64,000 nt of DNA, taken from Pseudomonas violetae. GTDB taxonomy: Bacteria; Pseudomonadota; Gammaproteobacteria; Pseudomonadales; Pseudomonadaceae. The stretch's first letter is position 1. The number at the start of each line of letters is the position of its first letter. Shown here piece after piece: positions 19,139 through 28,031 of this stretch. Made by a program: the position numbers and the translations under genes. The stretch spans positions 1 to 64,000 of the forward strand of contig NZ_JAKNRW010000026.1 of the NCBI RefSeq assembly GCF_023072615.1. The letters run 5' to 3'. The notes under the pieces are model-generated. The model searched no databases. It was not told the DNA's origin and saw only the letters and a program-made list of their open reading frames with translations.

Positions 19139-20411
19139 TCGCGCCGTTACCCGGCAACAGTGGCAACTTCGCCAGTTTCAACGCCACCAGCAGCGCGATC
19201 ACCAGCAGTGTGCCGATAAACAGCCCGATCCCGTTCCAGCCACCCAGGTGCCAGAAAACGCCGCCGACAGTACCCGCGATGCTCGATCCGGCGTAGTAGC
19301 TGAACAAATACAGCGACGATGCCTGCCCTTTGGCTTTGGTCGCGCGGCGGCCGATCCAGCTGCTCGCCACCGAATGCGCGCCGAAGAAGCCGAAGGTGAA
19401 AATCAGCATGCCGATGATCACCAATGGCAGTGGCGTGAACATCGTCAGGGCGAGGCCGCCGAGCATCATGACGATGGTCGACCAGAGCACTTTGCGCCGA
19501 CCTAGCTTGTCCGCCAGGGCGCCGATTTTCGCCGAGCTGTAGATGCCCGACAGGTACACCACCGAGAGCAGACCGACGTAGGCCTGATCCATGTTGTAGG
19601 GCGCTGCCAGCAGGCGATAACCGATGTAGTTGAACAGGGTGACAAAGGCACCCATCAGCACAAAGGCTTCAAGAAACAGCAGCGGTAGCCCGGCGTCACG
19701 AAAATGCATGGTGAACCCGTCGATCAAACTGCGCGGATGCAGTGAGCGTGGGCGGAAATTGCGCGACGGCGGAAGAATCCTCCAGAACAGCGCCGCCGCA
19801 ATCAATGCCAGGCCGCCGATCACTAGCATCGCCGTGTGCCAGCTGACGAAGTCAATCAATACGCCCGTGATCAGACGTCCGCTCATCCCGCCAATCGCAT
19901 TGCCGCCGATGTACAGGCCCATGGCGAGCCCGATGTGCTGAGGGTGGATCTCTTCGCTCAAATAGGTCATGGCCACCGCTGCCAGACCGCTCAATGACAA
20001 GCCAATCAGCGCGCGCATTAGCAACACGCCATGCCAGCTTGGCATCATCGAGCTGGCGATAGTGCACAACGCCGCTGCAAACAACGCTGCGACCATTACC
20101 GGCTTGCGTCCGACCCGATCGGAGATGGGGCCGGTGATCAGCAGGCCGATGGCAAGCATCCCGGTGGCCACCGATAGGATCAGGCTGCTCTGGGCTGCAT
20201 TGATCGAGTACTCATGGGATAGCAGCGGCATCATCGGCTGCACGCAGTACAGCAGGGCGAACGTCGCAAAGCCGCCGCAGAACAGCGCCAGAACCGTGCG
20301 CATGAACATCGGCGTGCCTTTCTCGATGTAGATCTCCTTGAACTCGGCGACGACATCGTCCACTTCGCAAGGCGGGACTTCATGGGCGAGTGGCGCAGCA
20401 ACAGTTTTCAC
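19131..20411 (-). CDS. MFS transporter (YnfM-type)
   Basis: 426 aa with twelve predicted membrane segments and the MFS loop motif GPISDRVGRKPVM between helices 2 and 3, with a second copy ADKLGRRKVLW after helix 8. The sequence resembles YnfM-type drug/arabinose efflux proteins; the substrate is unknown. The start is GTG at 20411, supported by GAGG seven bases upstream; the preceding 30 codons form a soluble N-terminus. It is divergent from a LysR gene, which probably controls it. Confidence 0.88.
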   Translation of the reverse strand: MKTVAAPLAHEVPPCEVDDVVAEFKEIYIEKGTPMFMRTVLALFCGGFATFALLYCVQPMMPLLSHEYSINAAQSSLILSVATGMLAIGLLITGPISDRVGRKPVMVAALFAAALCTIASSMMPSWHGVLLMRALIGLSLSGLAAVAMTYLSEEIHPQHIGLAMGLYIGGNAIGGMSGRLITGVLIDFVSWHTAMLVIGGLALIAAALFWRILPPSRNFRPRSLHPRSLIDGFTMHFRDAGLPLLFLEAFVLMGAFVTLFNYIGYRLLAAPYNMDQAYVGLLSVVYLSGIYSSAKIGALADKLGRRKVLWSTIVMMLGGLALTMFTPLPLVIIGMLIFTFGFFGAHSVASSWIGRRATKAKGQASSLYLFSYYAGSSIAGTVGGVFWHLGGWNGIGLFIGTLLVIALLVALKLAKLPLLPGNGATI

Positions 20412-20530
20412 TTCGGACCTCGGGAGCGGGCAGCCGGTCAGGCAATGAAAAAAGCATATAGCTGCCTAATGATTCAATCCAATATATTGTTCGACCTGTT
20501 TAAGAGCTTTTGCGACCTAATGGGGTTTTC

Positions 20531-21433
20531 ATGGAATTGCGCCACTTACGTTACTTCATTGCCGTCGCCGAAGAACTGCATTTCGGCCGCGCCGCACAGG
20601 TGCTGGGCATAGCGCAACCGCCTTTGAGCCAGCAGATACAGGCACTGGAGCAAGAGGTGGGGGCGCGACTGTTTGAGCGTACCAATCGTCGGGTCGAGCT
20701 GAGCGAGGCCGGTCGGTTGTTTCTGCAGGAGGCACGACTGGTGCTGGCGCAGGTCGACAAAGCCGCCGATGTTGCTCGTCGGGCGCAATTGGGCGAGCTG
20801 GGGGAACTGAAAATCGGCTTCACCTCCTCGGCACCGTTCAACTCGACCATCCCCCAGGCAATTTTCGCATTCCGCCAGCGCTTTCCGGCAGTGCACTTGA
20901 ACCTGCGGGAAATGAGCAGCACCCAGGTGGCCGACGCGCTGGCGGATGAGTCGATTGAAGTCGGCATCATGCGCCCGCTGGGACTGCCGGACTCCCTGAG
21001 CGTAGTCGAGTTAATGAGCGAGCCGCTGGTAGCCGTGCTCAGCTCCAAACATCCGCTGGTGAACGGCAGCGAGCAGGGACTGTTCCTGTCGGCGTTGGCC
21101 CTTGAACCGTTCGTGTTTTTCCCGCGCAGCTATGGCAGCGGGCTATACGCACAACTGCTGAGCCTGGCCCGCGACTCCGGTTTCAGCCCGCACTTCGCGC
21201 AGGAGGCCGGAGAGGCAATGACCATCATCGGCCTGGTGGCTGCGGGGTTGGGCGTCTCGGTACTGCCGGCGTCGTATCAGCGAATGCGGATTGACGGGGT
21301 GGTGTACCGGCCCTTGCTGGATCCGGCGGCGGTGTCGGCGGTTTGGCTGGTGCAGCGCAAGGATCAGAAATCGCCGATGGCACGGGCGTTTGTGGCGTTG
21401 TTGACGAGGAAGGTTGAGCCCCTGAAGGAGTGA
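20531..21433 (+). CDS. LysR-family transcriptional regulator
   Basis: 300 aa. The N-terminal winged helix-turn-helix has the canonical MELRHLRYFIAVAEELHFGRAA and IAQPPLSQQIQALEQEVGAR, followed by a periplasmic-binding-like effector domain (KIGFTSSAPFNSTIPQAI). It is divergently oriented to the MFS exporter with a 119-bp AT-rich gap, a layout in which LysR regulators usually control the neighbour and themselves. The effector is unknown. Confidence 0.93.
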   Translation: MELRHLRYFIAVAEELHFGRAAQVLGIAQPPLSQQIQALEQEVGARLFERTNRRVELSEAGRLFLQEARLVLAQVDKAADVARRAQLGELGELKIGFTSSAPFNSTIPQAIFAFRQRFPAVHLNLREMSSTQVADALADESIEVGIMRPLGLPDSLSVVELMSEPLVAVLSSKHPLVNGSEQGLFLSALALEPFVFFPRSYGSGLYAQLLSLARDSGFSPHFAQEAGEAMTIIGLVAAGLGVSVLPASYQRMRIDGVVYRPLLDPAAVSAVWLVQRKDQKSPMARAFVALLTRKVEPLKE

Positions 21434-21540
21434 CCCAGCCTGCATCGCCGCCACCTGTGGGAGCCTGGCTTGCCAGCGATGGTGGCTTAACATTCACCAT
21501 CACTCTGGAAACCTCTGACATCCCAAGGCTACGCATTCAG

Positions 21541-21757
21541 GAGCCTTGCCCTACAACAACGCCGGAATCCGCTGACTTGTGAGTCTTGGGGGCGGTCGGT
21601 AATTTGGTTCGGTCACTGATCTTCAGTGACCGGGATTAGTCGCCGGGGTGTTTGACAGGCGCTTGGCTTCCATCCGGTCAGGTTTTCCCCATCCTTAGAC
21701 TTGATGGCGGTTGTGCTGACTTTGTTGGTTACCCCGGTTGGCTAACCTGTATCAAAA
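21541..21757 (+). repeat. Structured intergenic element, copy A (no downstream gene)
   Basis: Matches 51836-52085 block by block in the same order: GAATCCGC, CTTGTG, CTTGGG, TTGGTTCG, the hairpin GTCACTGA-TCT-TCAGTGAC (21612-21630, extendable to 10 bp), GATTAGTCGCC, GTCAGGT, and a final CTAACCTG. The other copy precedes a DUF6124 gene; here none follows, only an inverted repeat. The LysR-to-element gap (21434-21540) also carries a single REP half (GTGGGAGCCTGGCTTGCCAG at 21457). Confidence 0.7.
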
Positions 21758-21766
21758 GCAAAAAGC

Positions 21767-21841
21767 AAAGATCGCAGCCTTCGGCAGCTCCGACGGGGTG
21801 AACACCAATCCCCAAGGAGCTGCCGAAGGCTGCGATCTTTT
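21767..21841. repeat. Inverted repeat, probable terminator of the ape cluster
   Basis: Arms AAAGATCGCAGCCTTCGGCA... (21767-21791) and its exact complement (21816-21841) around a 24-nt loop, with A/T runs outside both arms. Just past the apeR stop on the minus strand, it can end the ape transcript. It belongs to a GATCGCAGCC...GGCTGCGATC palindrome family that recurs, degenerate, at 40709. Confidence 0.75.
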
Positions 21842-21864
21842 GATTTTAATCAGCTATCAACCGC

Positions 21865-23091
21865 TCAAGACCACCGCCGAAAAATCAGCGAAGTATTCAC
21901 CCCGCCAAACGCAAAATTATTGTTCATCACATACTGATTACTCATCTGCCGGAACTCGCCGCGCAGGTAATCGAGCTTGCCGCAGTGCGGGTCGATGTCA
22001 TCCAGATTGAAGGTATGGGCATACAGGTCGCTGTTCATCATTTCGATGCTGAACCAGGACTCCAGCGCGCCACAGGCACCGAGGGTATGGCCGAGGAAAC
22101 TCTTCTGCGAACTGATAGGCATGTGTTCGCCAAACAGCGCGCTGGTCGCCAGGGTTTCGGCAATGTCGCCTTGTTCAGTGGCGGTGCCGTGGCCGTTCAC
22201 ATAGCCGATGTCGCTCGGTTGCAACCCGGCATCTTCAAGCGCCAGCTCCATGGCCCGGCGCATGGTGACCTGCTCCGGACGGGTGGTGTGCTGACCGTCC
22301 GCGTTGCTGCCAAAGCCGACCAGTTCGGCGTGAATGCGCGCGCCACGCGCCAGCGCGTGCTCCAGCTCTTCAAGTACCAGCATGCCGCCACCCTCGCCGA
22401 TCACCAGGCCGTCACGGCCCTTGTCGTAAGGGCGCGGGGTCGTCTGCGGGGCGTCGTTTTTCAGGCTGGTGGCGTAGAGCGCGTCAAAGACCATGGCTTC
22501 GGTGGGGCACAGTTCTTCGGCACCGCCGGCGAGCATCAGCGGCAGGCGACCGAACTTGATTGATTCGTAGGCGTAGCCGATGCCCTGGCTGCCGCTGGTA
22601 CAGGCGCTGGACGTGGGGATCAGGCGTCCAGTGAGGCCGAAGAAGATGCTTATGTTCGCCGCCGTGGTGTGCGGCATCATGCGCACGTAGGAGTTGGCGT
22701 TCAGCCCCTCGGCCACCGAATTGAGCAGCATATTGCCGAAGGCTTTGATTTCGTCGGTGCTGCCAGTGGACGAACCACAAGCCACGCCCATGCGTCCGTC
22801 CTTGATCGACTCATCGCCCAGCAACCCGGCATCGGCCAGTGCCCGCTCTGAAGCACCAACTGCAAGGCGCGACACGCGCCCCATGCTGCGCAGTTGTTTG
22901 CGGGTCCAGTGGCTTGGTACCTTGAAGTCATCAATGGGCCCGGCCAGGCGAGTGTTCAGTTCGGTGAACCGATCCCACTCGTCCATCCGGCGGATACCGC
23001 TGCGGTTGGCCGCGAAGTTGCCGGCGATGGTTTCCCAGTCGCGGCCCAAAGAAGTGATGCCGGCCATGCCGGTGACGACGACACGCTTCAT
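21865..23091 (-). CDS. apeR: Beta-ketoacyl-ACP synthase, ApeR-like
   Basis: FabF-type ketosynthase, 408 aa, with the full active site: Cys164 (SSACTSG), His301 (NGHGTAT), Lys330 and His335 (FLGHTLGACGA). It catalyses Claisen extension in aryl polyene synthesis or supplies a linked acyl chain. The ATG at 23091 overlaps the apeQ stop (ATGA), so the two codons upstream that would give a longer form are unlikely. It is the last gene of the cluster. Symbol by position: the order KS-DH-KR-KS equals apeO-P-Q-R of described APE clusters. Confidence 0.88.
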   Translation of the reverse strand: MKRVVVTGMAGITSLGRDWETIAGNFAANRSGIRRMDEWDRFTELNTRLAGPIDDFKVPSHWTRKQLRSMGRVSRLAVGASERALADAGLLGDESIKDGRMGVACGSSTGSTDEIKAFGNMLLNSVAEGLNANSYVRMMPHTTAANISIFFGLTGRLIPTSSACTSGSQGIGYAYESIKFGRLPLMLAGGAEELCPTEAMVFDALYATSLKNDAPQTTPRPYDKGRDGLVIGEGGGMLVLEELEHALARGARIHAELVGFGSNADGQHTTRPEQVTMRRAMELALEDAGLQPSDIGYVNGHGTATEQGDIAETLATSALFGEHMPISSQKSFLGHTLGACGALESWFSIEMMNSDLYAHTFNLDDIDPHCGKLDYLRGEFRQMSNQYVMNNNFAFGGVNTSLIFRRWS

Positions 23092-23819
23092 CAGCACAGG
23101 CCTCCGTTGACTGCCAGAACCTGGCGGGTGATATACGACGCTTCCGCCGACATCAGGAAATTCACCGCGCCGGCCACCTCTTCGGGGGTGCCCATGCGCT
23201 GTGCGGGAATCATTTTCATCAGTTCTTCCACCGGCACGTTTTCATCGAGCATCGCCGTGTCGATCAGCCCGGGTGCGACACAGTTGACGGTGATCTTGCG
23301 TTTGCCCAGTTCGATCGCCAAGGCTTTCGCCGCGCCGATCAGACCCGCCTTGGAAGCGCTGTAGTTGACCTGGCCACGGTTGCCGATCAATCCCGATACC
23401 GAGGTGATGCAGACAATGCGCCCGGCCGCGCGACGACGGATCATCGGCATCATCACCGGGTGCAGGACGTTGTAGAAACCGTCCAGATTGGTCCGCATCA
23501 CCACATCCCAATCATCCTCGCTCAGCGCCGGAAAAGCACCGTCGCGGGTCAGTCCGGCGTTAAGCACCACCCCGTAATAGGCACCATGGGTCTCAACGTC
23601 GGCTTCAAGGATGGCTTTGCAACTGGCGCGGTCTGCCACATCAAATTGCAGGATGCGTGCTTTTTGGCCAAAGGCTTCAACCTCTGCCTTGACCGCGCCA
23701 GCCTCGGCCAGGCCACTGCGGCAATGCAGCACGATGTCATGCCCGGCCTGGGCCAGACGCAAGGCAATGGCGCGGCCGATACCACGGCTGGAGCCGGTGA
23801 CCAGTACGGATTCAGTCAT
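23091..23819 (-). CDS. apeQ: 3-ketoacyl-ACP reductase, ApeQ-like
   Basis: FabG-type short-chain dehydrogenase, 242 aa. NADPH motif TGSSRGIG (8-15), catalytic Ser140, Tyr153 and Lys157 (YSASK). It reduces the beta-keto group after each extension. The ATG at 23819 is preferred because AGGAG lies seven bases upstream; a longer open frame reaches 23843. It overlaps apeP by 8 bp and apeR by 1 bp. Confidence 0.92.
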   Translation of the reverse strand: MTESVLVTGSSRGIGRAIALRLAQAGHDIVLHCRSGLAEAGAVKAEVEAFGQKARILQFDVADRASCKAILEADVETHGAYYGVVLNAGLTRDGAFPALSEDDWDVVMRTNLDGFYNVLHPVMMPMIRRRAAGRIVCITSVSGLIGNRGQVNYSASKAGLIGAAKALAIELGKRKITVNCVAPGLIDTAMLDENVPVEELMKMIPAQRMGTPEEVAGAVNFLMSAEASYITRQVLAVNGGLC

Positions 23820-24276
23820 GACTGGACTCCTTTGATTCATCAAGATATTGCGCGGCCTGAGGTGGGCGGAACACGTTCAGACGAGCGGTGGCGTGGATGC
23901 CGGGGGCATCGATATGACATTCGAACACGCCCATGCCGTTCTCATCTTCCAGCGAGCGCAGCCCGTGGATGGTCAGCTCGGTGCCGAGCGGAAAATGTTC
24001 GACATTGCATTCGAATTTGCGTGTACCGAGCAGGAAACCCAGCGCGATCGCATCGCCGCGCTGACGGGCGTGACAGCCGGCATAGGCGGCGACGCTCTGG
24101 GCCATCAACTCAATGCCAACCCAAGCTGGCAAGCTGCCGTCGGGGCGGTTGAACAGACCGTGAGGCCTGACAGTCAGGCGGGTGAGTATCTGCTCCTCAT
24201 CGTACGACAGGATCTGTTCGATCAGGATCATGTCGCCAGCGTGAGGCAGCAGTTCGGCGAGCGGCCAGTCGATCAT
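23812..24276 (-). CDS. apeP: 3-hydroxyacyl-ACP dehydratase, ApeP-like
   Basis: Hotdog-fold protein, 154 aa. LLPHAGDMILI holds the catalytic His region and LPAWVGIELMAQSVAAYAG the Glu-containing helix of the FabZ/FabA-like family. It removes water to create the conjugated double bond. It overlaps apeO by 4 bp (ATGA) and apeQ by 8 bp. A second dehydratase domain sits on the ApeH-like ligase, as in known APE systems. Confidence 0.88.
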   Translation of the reverse strand: MIDWPLAELLPHAGDMILIEQILSYDEEQILTRLTVRPHGLFNRPDGSLPAWVGIELMAQSVAAYAGCHARQRGDAIALGFLLGTRKFECNVEHFPLGTELTIHGLRSLEDENGMGVFECHIDAPGIHATARLNVFRPPQAAQYLDESKESSHD

Positions 24277-25469
24277 GGTGCGTCTCCGATTATCAGGCTG
24301 ACGTTGTTGCCACCAAAGGCAAAGGAATTGCTCATCAGGTAGCGGGGTGCAATGGACGACAGGCGATCAGCCGTGGTCACCCATTTCAGTCGGGGCAGGT
24401 CGGGGTCGGGTTGGCTATCCCAGACATGCGGCGGCAAAGCCTGCTGTAGATTGTCAGTGCAGAGGCTCAGCCAGCAGAACGCAGCTTCCAGGGCGCCGGC
24501 GGCGCCGAGGGTGTGGCCGGTCAGTGGTTTGGTCGACGAGCAAGGCACACCGCCAGGGAACAGTGTTGTCACCGCCAGGCTTTCCATAGAATCATTATGT
24601 TGTGTGGCCGTGCCGTGCAGGTTCAGATAGGCAATCTGCCCCGGTTGCAAGCTCGCACGATCCAGAGCCTTGCGCATGGCCTGCAGGGCGCCCCGGCCAG
24701 CCGGTTCCGGAGCGGAAATATGGTGAGCATCGGAACTCGCGCCGCTGCCCAGCAGTGCAATCGGCGCGCGGCTGCCGGCCTGTCGGGTCATCAGAAACAG
24801 CACGGCCGCTTCGCCGATGTTGATGCCGTTGCGATTGATTGAAAACGGGTTGCAACGCTGTCCGGAAACCGCCTCCAGTGCAGAGAAGCCGTTGAGGGTC
24901 AGCTTGCACAGGCTGTCGACTCCGCCGCACAGTACCGCATCGCACAACCCCATGTTCAGCAGGCGCTGGGCGCTCATCAGGGCCCGGGCACTTGAGGTGC
25001 ACGCTGTGGAGATCACATAGGCCGGACCGCTCGTTTGCAGCCAGTCGGCGAGGAAATTTGCCGGCGCGCCGAGTTCCTGTTGCTGGTAGTTGTAGTCAGC
25101 GGGAAACACGTCCTCGCGGATGTAATGGGCCAGGCCGCGGCTGGCTTCGTCTATGCCAGAGGTGCTGGTGCCCAGTACCACGCCGATGCGATCGCGACCG
25201 TAGGTCTGAATCGCCTGGTCAATGTCCTCGCGAATCTGCAGGGCGGCTTCCAGCAGCAACTGATTGTTGCGGCTGCCTTGCTCCGCCAGTTCGACGGGGA
25301 TCTGTGCGAGTTCACCCTGCACAGCCGCTACCGGCACTGTACGTCCCACAATCCAGCCGGCTTCGTCGCGCATCCCGCAGGTGTCGCCGGCAAACAGCCT
25401 GCGGCTGACCTCCTCCTTGCCACGGCCCAGGGCACAGATCACTCCGAGGGCATTCAAATAGGCCGTCAT
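24273..25469 (-). CDS. apeO: Ketosynthase, ApeO-like
   Basis: 398-aa thiolase-fold ketosynthase with Cys157 (STACTSS), His285 (LHGTATQ), Lys314 and His319 (PLTGHTLGAAGALEA), so catalytically complete. In described APE systems ApeO pairs with the small KS-like ApeC as a KS/chain-length-factor dimer; an ApeC homologue is at the other end of this cluster. The ATG at 25469 overlaps the apeN stop; the longer frame upstream is coding in another frame. Confidence 0.9.
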   Translation of the reverse strand: MTAYLNALGVICALGRGKEEVSRRLFAGDTCGMRDEAGWIVGRTVPVAAVQGELAQIPVELAEQGSRNNQLLLEAALQIREDIDQAIQTYGRDRIGVVLGTSTSGIDEASRGLAHYIREDVFPADYNYQQQELGAPANFLADWLQTSGPAYVISTACTSSARALMSAQRLLNMGLCDAVLCGGVDSLCKLTLNGFSALEAVSGQRCNPFSINRNGINIGEAAVLFLMTRQAGSRAPIALLGSGASSDAHHISAPEPAGRGALQAMRKALDRASLQPGQIAYLNLHGTATQHNDSMESLAVTTLFPGGVPCSSTKPLTGHTLGAAGALEAAFCWLSLCTDNLQQALPPHVWDSQPDPDLPRLKWVTTADRLSSIAPRYLMSNSFAFGGNNVSLIIGDAP

Positions 25470-26062
25470 GGCGTGTCCCCTCCCAAGGGTGTGACCTGGT
25501 ATTTCAGACCTTTGCTCAGGGTCAGATCGAAATTTTGCGATTGCGCATAGCGCACATCCCAACGCTCGGGCAACGACCGTTGCGCACCGTGTTGCCAGGC
25601 GGTCGGGTAGTTGCCTCGTAACTGAGCTTCCGGTGTCAGCGCAAACAGCAACGCGGCGAACAATTCCCGTGCTTCCGCATTGGGTGGCAGCAGGCCGTCG
25701 GCGTGCCAGTTGCCGTCGACCAGTTTCTGTCGGGCCTGGGGAATGCCCAGCAAGTCCATCATCGACCAGCGAATACCCAGCCCCTCGCGCTGGATCACCA
25801 GCACCCAGTCAAGGCGCTGGTCGGCTTGCAGGCGCTGGATGTGCAATTGCAGGGGCAGCCGCAGGTCAGGCGTTTGCTCGGGCAGCGGCGCCCGGCTGGC
25901 ACAGGCGCTCAGCAGCAGAATCGAGCCAAGTAGCAAAAATGAGGAAGTGAGCCTGCTTGCGATGGCGGCAATGTATTCAACAATCGTGTTGCCTGAGCCA
26001 CCGCTAACGCGAGCAGGCTCTCTCCCACAGGCTGGGCATTTCGAGGCATTGAAAATATCCAT
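25466..26062 (-). CDS. apeN: DUF3261-type lipoprotein, ApeN-like
   Basis: 198 aa. A hydrophobic stretch ends in the lipobox LLLSAC, giving a lipidated Cys54. The body matches the DUF3261 type found in APE clusters (GIRWSMMDLLGIPQARQKLVDG) and probably helps outer-membrane attachment or transfer. It is odd that 37 residues precede the signal hydrophobic core, and most of them (about 9-38) are translated from a REP pair. No ATG or GTG exists between the REP and the lipobox, only a TTG at codon 43. The ATG at 26062 overlaps the methyltransferase stop. Function by context; start uncertain. Confidence 0.75.
   Translation of the reverse strand: MDIFNASKCPACGREPARVSGGSGNTIVEYIAAIASRLTSSFLLLGSILLLSACASRAPLPEQTPDLRLPLQLHIQRLQADQRLDWVLVIQREGLGIRWSMMDLLGIPQARQKLVDGNWHADGLLPPNAEARELFAALLFALTPEAQLRGNYPTAWQHGAQRSLPERWDVRYAQSQNFDLTLSKGLKYQVTPLGGDTP
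25949..26032. repeat. REP pair inside the 5' end of apeN
   Basis: GAGCCTGCTTGCG (25949-25961) pairs with CGCGAGCAGGCTC (26008-26020), flanked by CTCTCCCACAG, the typical REP core of this genome. It lies in the open frame of apeN, which is unusual for an extragenic element. Confidence 0.8.
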
Positions 26063-26787
26063 CAAACGACACCTTCAAGCGGTTTGCGCGCAACCACATT
26101 GACCAGGGTTTCTTCCCGCTCACCGACGGCTTTTGGCCGTTGCAGCCCCAAGCGTTCCAGCAGGCCGAAATCCTTGGCGCGACTCCACCACAGGTACGGA
26201 TAGGAAACGTTCTGCGGGCCGAACTCGAAACCCTGTTGGCGAATCATCTGCAGATACCCGGCGGCACTTTTTTGCACATGCATCGGATGGCGAAACAACC
26301 AGCGAATCACCCAAGTATCAATGTAAGCCTCGGTGGATTCGGCGAACAGCAGATAACCCCCCGGTTTCAATACCCGATAGAACTCGGCCAGGGCTAGTTC
26401 CTGCTCCACCAAGTGGTGGAACGTCTGATGACAGAACAACAGATCGACACTGGCGTCCGGCAACTGGATGCTCGCGCAGTCGCTGCCGATCAGCTCCACG
26501 TCGATGCACTGGCGCGCGGCCTCATCACGGCTGAGTTCAAGACTGTGTGGGTCGGCGTCCAGGCCTGTCAGACGCAGTGGTTCAAAGGTCTGGCGCAACA
26601 GCTGGAACGACTTGCCCTGACCACACCCGGCATCGAGCAGCACTGGTTTGGTCGGCGGGGATTCGCTGAACAGGCCGCGCAGGTCCTTGATCGCCACCCG
26701 CAACACATGGTGCTGCCAGGTGTGGCTGCGCAGGAACCAGAAACCGAAGCGGGTTTCCTCAACGTAATTTTCGCTCAAATAGCTCAT
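26062..26787 (-). CDS. SAM-dependent methyltransferase of the APE cluster
   Basis: Class I methyltransferase, 241 aa. Motif I LLDAGCGQGKSFQLL is followed by LTGLDADP, SDCASIQLPDASVDLLFCHQTFHH and LKPGGYLLFAEST. It probably methylates the aryl head group (ring carbon or hydroxyl), as methyltransferases do in other APE pathways; the target is inference. It overlaps both neighbours by ATGA-type junctions. Confidence 0.88.
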   Translation of the reverse strand: MSYLSENYVEETRFGFWFLRSHTWQHHVLRVAIKDLRGLFSESPPTKPVLLDAGCGQGKSFQLLRQTFEPLRLTGLDADPHSLELSRDEAARQCIDVELIGSDCASIQLPDASVDLLFCHQTFHHLVEQELALAEFYRVLKPGGYLLFAESTEAYIDTWVIRWLFRHPMHVQKSAAGYLQMIRQQGFEFGPQNVSYPYLWWSRAKDFGLLERLGLQRPKAVGEREETLVNVVARKPLEGVV

Positions 26788-28031
26788 GTGGCATCCCTTG
26801 CGCACAGTTCCGACAGCATCCGCAGCCGGCGTTTGGGTTCGGCGACGAATGGATTGCGCTCGTCCCAGGCATAACCGGCGAGGATCGCGCTGATCATGCG
26901 GCGAATGTCCGGTGAGCTGCCCGGATGGTAGATCACATCCTGGAAGGTTCCGGCGTACCAGCCTTCCACGTAGCAGCGAAACGTATCGACACCTCGCTTG
27001 AGCGGGGTGGAAAATTCAGTTTCCCAGTCGACATCTTCACCTTGCAGTTGGCGGTGCAGGACCGCAGCGGCCATGCTCGCCGAGCGCATGGCGATGGTCA
27101 CGCCCGAGGAGAATACCGGGTCAAGGAATTCCGCGGCGTTACCCAGCAGGGCAAAGCCGGGGCCGTGCAGGGTTTTGACGTTGGCTGAATAACCGCCAAT
27201 GGTGCGCGCAGGTGTATCCCAGACCGCGTGTTCGAGCACTGTAGACAGGCTTGGGGTCTCAGCGATAAAGCCGCGCAGGCAGTCGTCGAGATTATCTGCG
27301 CGACCTTGGAAATGTTCCGCCGCCGCGACCACGCCCACCGAGCATCGACCATTACTGAACGGGATGGTCCAGAACCAGATATCGCGCTGGGCAGGATGGG
27401 TGGTGACGAGGATTTTGCTGCGGTCGAAGGCCGGGTTGTCGATGTGGTCCTCGACATGGGTGAACACGGCCTGGCGCACCGGAAAGCTCGACGGTGCTTC
27501 AAGGTCCAGTAGGCGCGGGAGGACCCGGCCGTAGCCACTGGCATCGAGCATGAATTCGGCCTCGATGCGGTACTCGCTACCATCTTCGCGCTGCACGCCG
27601 AGTTGCGGTTTGGCGTGGTCGACGGCCACGCTGACGATGGTTTCGCCGTAGCGGATATCTACTCCTTGCAGCGCGGCCTGGTCGGCCAGTAGCTTGTCGA
27701 AATCGGCACGCAGCACCTGGAAGGTGGTCGGTTTGCCATTGCTGAAGGTGTCGCCAAAATCGAACGTGCTGTACTGCTCGCCCCAAGCGAAGGCCGCACC
27801 GGTTTTCAGCTGAAAACCGGCAGCGTTTACCGCCTCGAGCATGCCCGCTTCCTCGACGAAGTCCAGGCAGTGGGACAGCAGGCTTTCGCCTATGGAAAAC
27901 CTGGGGAAATGCTGACGTTCGATGATCAGCACATCATGCCCTTTACGCTTGAGCAGGGCGGCGGCGATGGCACCCGAAGGCCCTGCGCCGATGACTACCA
28001 CCTGGCGACGTTCCGTTTCAACTGTTGGCAT
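26784..28031 (-). CDS. Flavin-dependent halogenase-like oxidoreductase
   Basis: 415 aa. FAD motif GAGPSG (15-20) with ERQHFPRFSIGESLL downstream, and WFWTIP (219-224), which matches the W-x-W-x-I-P motif that separates FAD-dependent halogenases from monooxygenases. GFQLKTGAAFAW places Lys76 where the catalytic lysine of phenolic halogenases is expected. It may halogenate (xanthomonadins are brominated aryl polyenes) or hydroxylate the aryl head. AAGGA lies six bases before the ATG. It overlaps the next gene by 14 bp. No flavin reductase gene is nearby. Confidence 0.8.
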   Translation of the reverse strand: MPTVETERRQVVVIGAGPSGAIAAALLKRKGHDVLIIERQHFPRFSIGESLLSHCLDFVEEAGMLEAVNAAGFQLKTGAAFAWGEQYSTFDFGDTFSNGKPTTFQVLRADFDKLLADQAALQGVDIRYGETIVSVAVDHAKPQLGVQREDGSEYRIEAEFMLDASGYGRVLPRLLDLEAPSSFPVRQAVFTHVEDHIDNPAFDRSKILVTTHPAQRDIWFWTIPFSNGRCSVGVVAAAEHFQGRADNLDDCLRGFIAETPSLSTVLEHAVWDTPARTIGGYSANVKTLHGPGFALLGNAAEFLDPVFSSGVTIAMRSASMAAAVLHRQLQGEDVDWETEFSTPLKRGVDTFRCYVEGWYAGTFQDVIYHPGSSPDIRRMISAILAGYAWDERNPFVAEPKRRLRMLSELCARDAT

